DNA from: Chloroflexota bacterium
GTDB taxonomy: Bacteria; Chloroflexota; JAHJIN01
Assembly (NCBI GenBank): GCA_018823415.1
Contig: JAHJIN010000484.1
Coordinates: forward strand, 17,939-81,938
DNA: 64,000 bases
Direction of reading: 5' to 3'
Shown: positions 60,027 through 64,000 of the stretch, piece after piece
How positions within the stretch are numbered: the first letter of the stretch is position 1
How the letters are laid out: every line of letters begins with the position of its first letter
Made by a program: the position numbers and the translations under genes
The notes under the pieces: model-generated
Database searches by the model: none
Told to the model about the DNA's origin: nothing
The model's input: only the letters and a program-made list of their open reading frames with translations

Positions 60027-63000
60027 CTATTGCTCTACCCCCCTCATCGGGATCACGCACAGGTTCTCCGGCGTCCACGTGGTCTCATCCTTGTCGCTGG
60101 TGGGGGTATAGGTGCCCAGGATGGTTTTCTGGTCCGGCGCAGCGTCAGCCGGCCAGAGCAGGTCCATGATGCGGGTGTGGCTGGCGTCGTCCGGCGCGCC
60201 GCCGCAGCGCCACTGCTCGGCCTTGGGCAGCACATCGCGGATACGGTTGGGGCCATAGCCGTCCTGCGAGCACAGCGTCACCACATAGCGCCAGGCGGCC
60301 GGGTTGGCGTCCAGCCCAAAGGCGCTCTTGGGCACGCGCACCGTCACCCGGCTGTTGCCCGGGTCGGTGACGATCTTGACCGCGATGTCTTGAACCAGCT
60401 CGGCGCCGCCCTTGCCGTCGGGCACGTACAGGCCGGGCTGCCAGCCTTCTACCAGCAGGGCCACGTCCCAGGCGTCGTCGGCGCTGACCCGGGCATTGCG
60501 AGCCGCCAGGAGCTTTTGGCTGCCGGACCCGGCCACGCCGTCCTGGTCGATGTACACGTCAAAAGTCTGCACCGACAGGCCCGCGGGCGAGCCCCACGAG
60601 TTGTTGACCGGTCCCAGCACCGTGAACTTGAAGATGATATTCTCGGCGTCCACGCCCACGGCAAAGCCCGTCAGGTCGTACGCGCCGGCCGGGAACACGC
60701 CGTCGGTGGGATAGGTGTAGGTGCCGGGGCCAAAATCGTCACCCACCGGGTCGCGGGCCTCCCAGACCACGGTCATGGTGCCCAGATCCGGCACGGTGAT
60801 GCGCGCCGGACCCCGGGGCGGCCCCATCGCCACGTCTTGTTCGTTCTGTGACACGACCACGCGCAGGTTCAGGTTGTCGCCGGCCTCGAACGTGCCCAGG
60901 CTGTCGATGGGCACGGCGGCCTCTAGCACGCGGCCCCGGTCCTTGACGTCGGGCAGCGGCTCGAACTCGCCCCAGGTGTTGTCGCCGTTGGCCGGCGACA
61001 GCGTGCCGCTTACCCCTTCCAGCACGAATTTGAACCCGGCTTCATAGGCCGCACCGAACCCCAGCAGCGTGCGCGGCTCGCCGGTGCTGCCATAGCGGGA
61101 AAAGCTGTTGACCGTGGGCGCGCCGGGCACGCTCAGGTAAAAGCCCACGAAGTCGCCGTCGGCCCAGTCGCGGTTGGCGTCCAGGCGCAGGAACAGGTGT
61201 TTCTCGTCAAACCCCACGCTCAGGGTGGTGGTGAGGTCCTGACCCAGCAAGAGGGGCGCAGTGGCGTCCTGGTACACGGCGGCCCCGGCCCACTCGTCGG
61301 CCGGGTACACGTAGCCGTCGATGGTGAGGGACAGGACGCCGGTCATGGTAATGTCGGGCGTCTGCGGGGCGGCCGCGATGATGGGCACGTGTAGCCAGTC
61401 GGGCACCGGCTCGCCCACCAGCACGTACACGTCCATGAGCGTCTGGCGGAACTGCTGGTCGAACGCCTCGTCGTCGCCGCTGGACTGGTCGGCGCCATAC
61501 CACCAGAACCAGTCGCTCCCTTCGGCGGCGTACATGGCGTCCAGGGCCAGGCTCAGCTGATCCTCGGCGATGGGCTTGGTCCCGATGACGTATTCCTGGA
61601 GCATGGTGCGGGTCCGGCGCAGGTAATTCCAGGCCGTGTTCTCTTCTTCCTCGCCGATCCAGGTCGAGAAATCGGCACTGATCCACGAGCCGGCCCACAG
61701 GTCGTCGATGCTGGGCTGGTCCGGGTACTGGGTCAGGAACTTGGACGGGGTGACGGTCTTGACGGTATTGTCGTCGGCCAATCGCTGGTACAGGCCGTTC
61801 AAGAACGCCTTGCCGTCGTTGTCATAGTGCTCCCAGGCGTTCTCGCCGTCCAGGATCACCGTGACCAGGTATGGGCCGCCGCCCTGCGTCTGGAGCCGGT
61901 CGCGGATGCGGTGGATGCGGGCCATGAAATCGTCGGCGGCCTTGTCGCCATCCATGCCGCTATACGTAAAGCCCACCAGGTCCGAGATGGTGCGGTCGCG
62001 AAAAACCATAGCCACCGGCTCGGAATTGGGCGAACTCACGTAATAGGGGCGATAGAGCTTGGCCCCTTCGGCCACGGTGCCGGTGCCGTTGCGGTTAAAG
62101 GCCACCATCCCCAGGCTGCGAGCCAGCACCTCTTCGTCTGAGGCCATCCACTGGATGCCGGCCCGGCTCACGATGCCTACCATGGCCTGGGCCACGCTGC
62201 CTTCGCTGGGCCACATGCCCTGCGGGGGCGCGCCAAAGTGCTCCTGATAGATGTCGATGCCTTTTTGGACCTGGGCCACGGCGTCCTGGCCGTAGGCAAA
62301 GGCCGGGCTGGGCAAGGTGGCCTTGGGCATGGCTTGCCGGGCCTGGTCGGTGCTGACCAGCAGGGGCAGGATGGGATGGGCATAGGGGCTCATGGTCACC
62401 TGGATCTGGCCGGCCTTTTGCAGTTCGTCGTGGATGGGCAAGACCATCTTGATGATCTCGACCTGGCGTTGGAGTACCACGAGCTTGTCGGCCTCGGTAA
62501 AGCCCTGCCCTTTTTCGACCAGGGCCTTGAGCGGCTCCTGAGCCAGAAAATCGGGGTCCATCCAGGCCAGGTTAAAGAGCACCTGGAGGTCGCGCCAGTC
62601 GGCGGTGGTCCATTTGGCGGCCACGGCGTCCAGCCCGGCGTCCGACATGTCGCTGGTATCGCGTAGGCCGCGCAGGGCCATATAGCGTGGGAACCGGTCG
62701 ATGATCTTGGCGTTCACGTCGAAAAACCGGCGCAAGAGAAAGCGCTTATCGGCCGGGGTGAGCTGGTCGGCCGGCGTTTCCGTCACCACCCAGTAGCGGT
62801 CTTTGGCCCCGGCGACGAAATCGTCGAGCTGGCGGATGAGGCTGGGCGTGAGGTTGAACGTCACATGGACGTCGGGATATTCCTTGAGCATGGCCGCCAT
62901 ATCGTAATAGTCCTTGGTGGCGTGGACGCGAACCCAGGGCTTTTCATAGATGCCGGTGGCCCGGTCCTTGTAGTATAGCGGCTGGTGCTGGTGCCAGATG

Positions 63001-63161
63001 ATCGACAGATAGAGCGGCTCCTGGGCCGGCGTGGTGGGCGACGGCTGCACGGTCGCCGTCGCGCCGGGCGAGGGGGCCGGCGTGGGCGTGGGCGCCGTAT
63101 CGCACCCGGCCAGCAGGGTCAGGACGAGCAAAATGGATAACACTGGGCGCAGAGATTTCAT
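60027..63161 (-). CDS. Secreted lipoprotein with GH57 catalytic domain
   Basis: ATG at 63161 after GGGAGGTCAACC; product 1044 residues. Lipobox LLAGC, Pro/Thr linker, then a glycoside hydrolase family 57 domain (about 60-560) with IIWHQHQPLYY (motif 1), MTMSPYAHPILP-like TMSPYAHPILPLL (motif 2), GMWPSEGSVAQ (E320 as candidate nucleophile) and LDGENAWEHY (D438 as candidate acid/base). C-terminal residues 620-1044 look like glucodextranase/DOMON-type beta domains (AGDNLNLRVVVS, VYIDQDGVAG). GH57 enzymes act on alpha-glucans such as amylopectin, glycogen or branching points. Lipid anchoring outside suggests use of external polysaccharide. A TATAAT (63195-63200, minus strand) lies before it. Confidence 0.88.
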   Translation of the reverse strand: MKSLRPVLSILLVLTLLAGCDTAPTPTPAPSPGATATVQPSPTTPAQEPLYLSIIWHQHQPLYYKDRATGIYEKPWVRVHATKDYYDMAAMLKEYPDVHVTFNLTPSLIRQLDDFVAGAKDRYWVVTETPADQLTPADKRFLLRRFFDVNAKIIDRFPRYMALRGLRDTSDMSDAGLDAVAAKWTTADWRDLQVLFNLAWMDPDFLAQEPLKALVEKGQGFTEADKLVVLQRQVEIIKMVLPIHDELQKAGQIQVTMSPYAHPILPLLVSTDQARQAMPKATLPSPAFAYGQDAVAQVQKGIDIYQEHFGAPPQGMWPSEGSVAQAMVGIVSRAGIQWMASDEEVLARSLGMVAFNRNGTGTVAEGAKLYRPYYVSSPNSEPVAMVFRDRTISDLVGFTYSGMDGDKAADDFMARIHRIRDRLQTQGGGPYLVTVILDGENAWEHYDNDGKAFLNGLYQRLADDNTVKTVTPSKFLTQYPDQPSIDDLWAGSWISADFSTWIGEEEENTAWNYLRRTRTMLQEYVIGTKPIAEDQLSLALDAMYAAEGSDWFWWYGADQSSGDDEAFDQQFRQTLMDVYVLVGEPVPDWLHVPIIAAAPQTPDITMTGVLSLTIDGYVYPADEWAGAAVYQDATAPLLLGQDLTTTLSVGFDEKHLFLRLDANRDWADGDFVGFYLSVPGAPTVNSFSRYGSTGEPRTLLGFGAAYEAGFKFVLEGVSGTLSPANGDNTWGEFEPLPDVKDRGRVLEAAVPIDSLGTFEAGDNLNLRVVVSQNEQDVAMGPPRGPARITVPDLGTMTVVWEARDPVGDDFGPGTYTYPTDGVFPAGAYDLTGFAVGVDAENIIFKFTVLGPVNNSWGSPAGLSVQTFDVYIDQDGVAGSGSQKLLAARNARVSADDAWDVALLVEGWQPGLYVPDGKGGAELVQDIAVKIVTDPGNSRVTVRVPKSAFGLDANPAAWRYVVTLCSQDGYGPNRIRDVLPKAEQWRCGGAPDDASHTRIMDLLWPADAAPDQKTILGTYTPTSDKDETTWTPENLCVIPMRGVEQ

Positions 63162-63194
63162 GGTTGACCTCCCAAACCAGGATTGCACAAGGGC

Positions 63195-63200
63195 ATTATA
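63195..63200 (-). promoter_or_regulatory. -10 box of the GH57 gene
   Basis: TATAAT on the minus strand, 34 bases before the ATG at 63161; no good -35 found at 16-18 bases (TGGCAA at 63223-63218 is weak). Confidence 0.45.
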
Positions 63201-63239
63201 TCACAGGGTGGGGCCATTTGCCAGATAGCAACCATACGC

Positions 63240-63268
63240 TTGACGTTATGTGGTGGGGATGTTAGAAT
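63240..63268 (+). promoter_or_regulatory. Promoter of the bactofilin gene
   Basis: TTGACG (63240-63245), 17-base spacer, TAGAAT (63263-63268), 36 bases before the GTG at 63304. It faces away from the GH57 gene. Confidence 0.65.
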
Positions 63269-63303
63269 ACCTCGCGCGTGGGAACAAGGAGCGAGACCAG
63301 ATC

Positions 63304-64000
63304 GTGGCAGCAGACGACCAGAACGCAGAACAACCCCAGCGATTGCGCCCGGCGCGCCGGTCCGAAGTGGTGCTGGCCCGGGGTACCCGTGCCACCGGCG
63401 AACTCAAATCCGAGGGCGACATCCGCGTGGATGGCGTCTTTGAGGGCCGCATCGAGGGGGTAGGCTGGGTGATCGTGGGGCCAGAGGCCCAGATCACCGG
63501 CGACATTGTAGCGCGCCACGTGCTGGTGGATGGCTGGGTACACGGCAACGTCCAGGCCGTGGGGCAGGTGCAGGTGCGGCCCACCGGCCAGGTCTGGGGC
63601 GACGTGATGGCCGCCCAGGTGCTCGTGGACCCCGGCGCCGAGATGCACCCGGCCGGCGAAGAGCCACCGCCACCCCGGGCCGCCCCGGCCCGGCCGCCGG
63701 TCGAGATCCGTCAGCCAGACGAACCGTCCGTGTCGCTTTCCCCCGCCGGCCGCGACTGGCTGCGCCAGCCCTGGGCCGTGGCCGCCGGCGTGATCGCCGC
63801 CGGCATCCTGGTGGTGTGCGGGGTGCTGGTCCTATCCGGCGTATTCGCCGGCCCCGGTGAACTGGGCACGCCGACCCAGGTGGCCCAGCGCGAAACCGCC
63901 ACATCTACCACTGCGCCAACGGTTCGGCCTACCCAGACTGCTACTGGAGGTACGGACTGCCTGCGGCGCTGCTCATGTATCTCATCGTGTTCTGGGATCA
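63304..64000 (+). CDS. Bactofilin (polymer-forming) with membrane helix, open at right edge
   Basis: A GTG at 63304 lies after AAGGAGCGAGACCAGATC. At least 232 codons are present and no stop occurs before the end. Residues 25-118 are the bactofilin (DUF583) beta-helix, with the periodic strands EGDIRVDGVFEGRIEG, EAQITGDIVARHVLVDGWVHGNV and GQVWGDVMAAQVLVDPGAE. A Pro-rich linker and a membrane helix (about 155-180, AVAAGVIAAGILVVCGVLVL) follow, then a Thr-rich stretch and CLRRCSC. Bactofilins polymerise without nucleotides at the membrane and scaffold cell-wall enzymes. A C-terminal anchor is uncommon in the family. The missing end could add another domain. Confidence 0.85.
   Translation, partial: MAADDQNAEQPQRLRPARRSEVVLARGTRATGELKSEGDIRVDGVFEGRIEGVGWVIVGPEAQITGDIVARHVLVDGWVHGNVQAVGQVQVRPTGQVWGDVMAAQVLVDPGAEMHPAGEEPPPPRAAPARPPVEIRQPDEPSVSLSPAGRDWLRQPWAVAAGVIAAGILVVCGVLVLSGVFAGPGELGTPTQVAQRETATSTTAPTVRPTQTATGGTDCLRRCSCISSCSGI

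Overview
The window is about 64 kb of GC-rich bacterial chromosome. No rRNA, tRNA or CRISPR array was seen. The gene content points to a Chloroflexota bacterium, probably Anaerolineae-like or a neighbouring class. Pointers are a DUF1670-type gene pair, a divergent IleRS with an HHAWGR signature, an in-frame STGSGQA repeat inside ileS, STAND/TPR and propeller lipoproteins, a bactofilin with a membrane anchor, and many intergenic palindromes. This placement is inference; no marker gene was compared.

Layout. 1-8.9 kb: the start of a family 4 glycosyltransferase, a one-haem cytochrome c lipoprotein, an operon of one Ig-like membrane protein and four paralogous lipoproteins, then methyltransferase, glycosyltransferase and trmFO. 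8.86-9.82 kb: an IS982-like insertion sequence. 9.86-11.4 kb: a T-box-controlled operon of a GNAT acetyltransferase and an AlaX-type tRNA editing protein. 11.6-15.9 kb: a sugar nucleotidyltransferase and ileS. 16-26 kb: a ThrRS-like/uridine kinase fusion, a DUF1670-like pair, an O-antigen-ligase/TPR protein, two NBR1-Ig-like surface proteins, a phosphoesterase and a membrane protein. 26-28.9 kb: a frameshifted STAND NTPase and a frameshifted RAYT transposase among REP-like hairpins. 28.9-36.1 kb: an operon for aconitase, a broken CPBP protease, isocitrate dehydrogenase and both ATP-citrate lyase subunits. 36.4-45.4 kb: parvulin, a DUF2270-DUF2179 fusion, a SEDS-PBP fusion with a degenerate transpeptidase, mtnP, a STAS protein, cobO, an atypical response regulator and an orphan DNA methyltransferase. 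45.5-57.5 kb: YjbQ, a propeller lipoprotein, an SCP2 protein between two copies of a structured repeat, an M24 peptidase, a TspO-like protein, a subtilase and a GAF histidine kinase/NarL regulator pair. 57.5-64 kb: an RlmI-like methyltransferase, a Mut7-C protein, a Cys-rich surface protein, a GH57 lipoprotein and a bactofilin open at the right edge.

How the genes fit together. Aconitase, isocitrate dehydrogenase and ATP-citrate lyase connect 2-oxoglutarate, isocitrate, citrate and acetyl-CoA plus oxaloacetate in one operon. That is the diagnostic segment of the reductive TCA cycle, or alternatively a cytosolic acetyl-CoA source. Several units serve the envelope: the SEDS protein, bactofilin, parvulin, O-antigen ligase, glycosyltransferases and lipoproteins. 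Translation is served by trmFO, ileS, AlaX and the RlmI-like enzyme.

The most unusual items are the SEDS-PBP fusion that has lost all three penicillin-binding motifs, the T-box over a trans-editing operon, the RAYT/REP/STAND block, the DUF1670-like pair next to a 16-bp palindrome, and a small repeat family (CCTAAC to GTTAGG) whose right end supplies the ribosome binding site of adjacent genes. Four single-base or short frameshifts in three genes may be real decay or assembly error.
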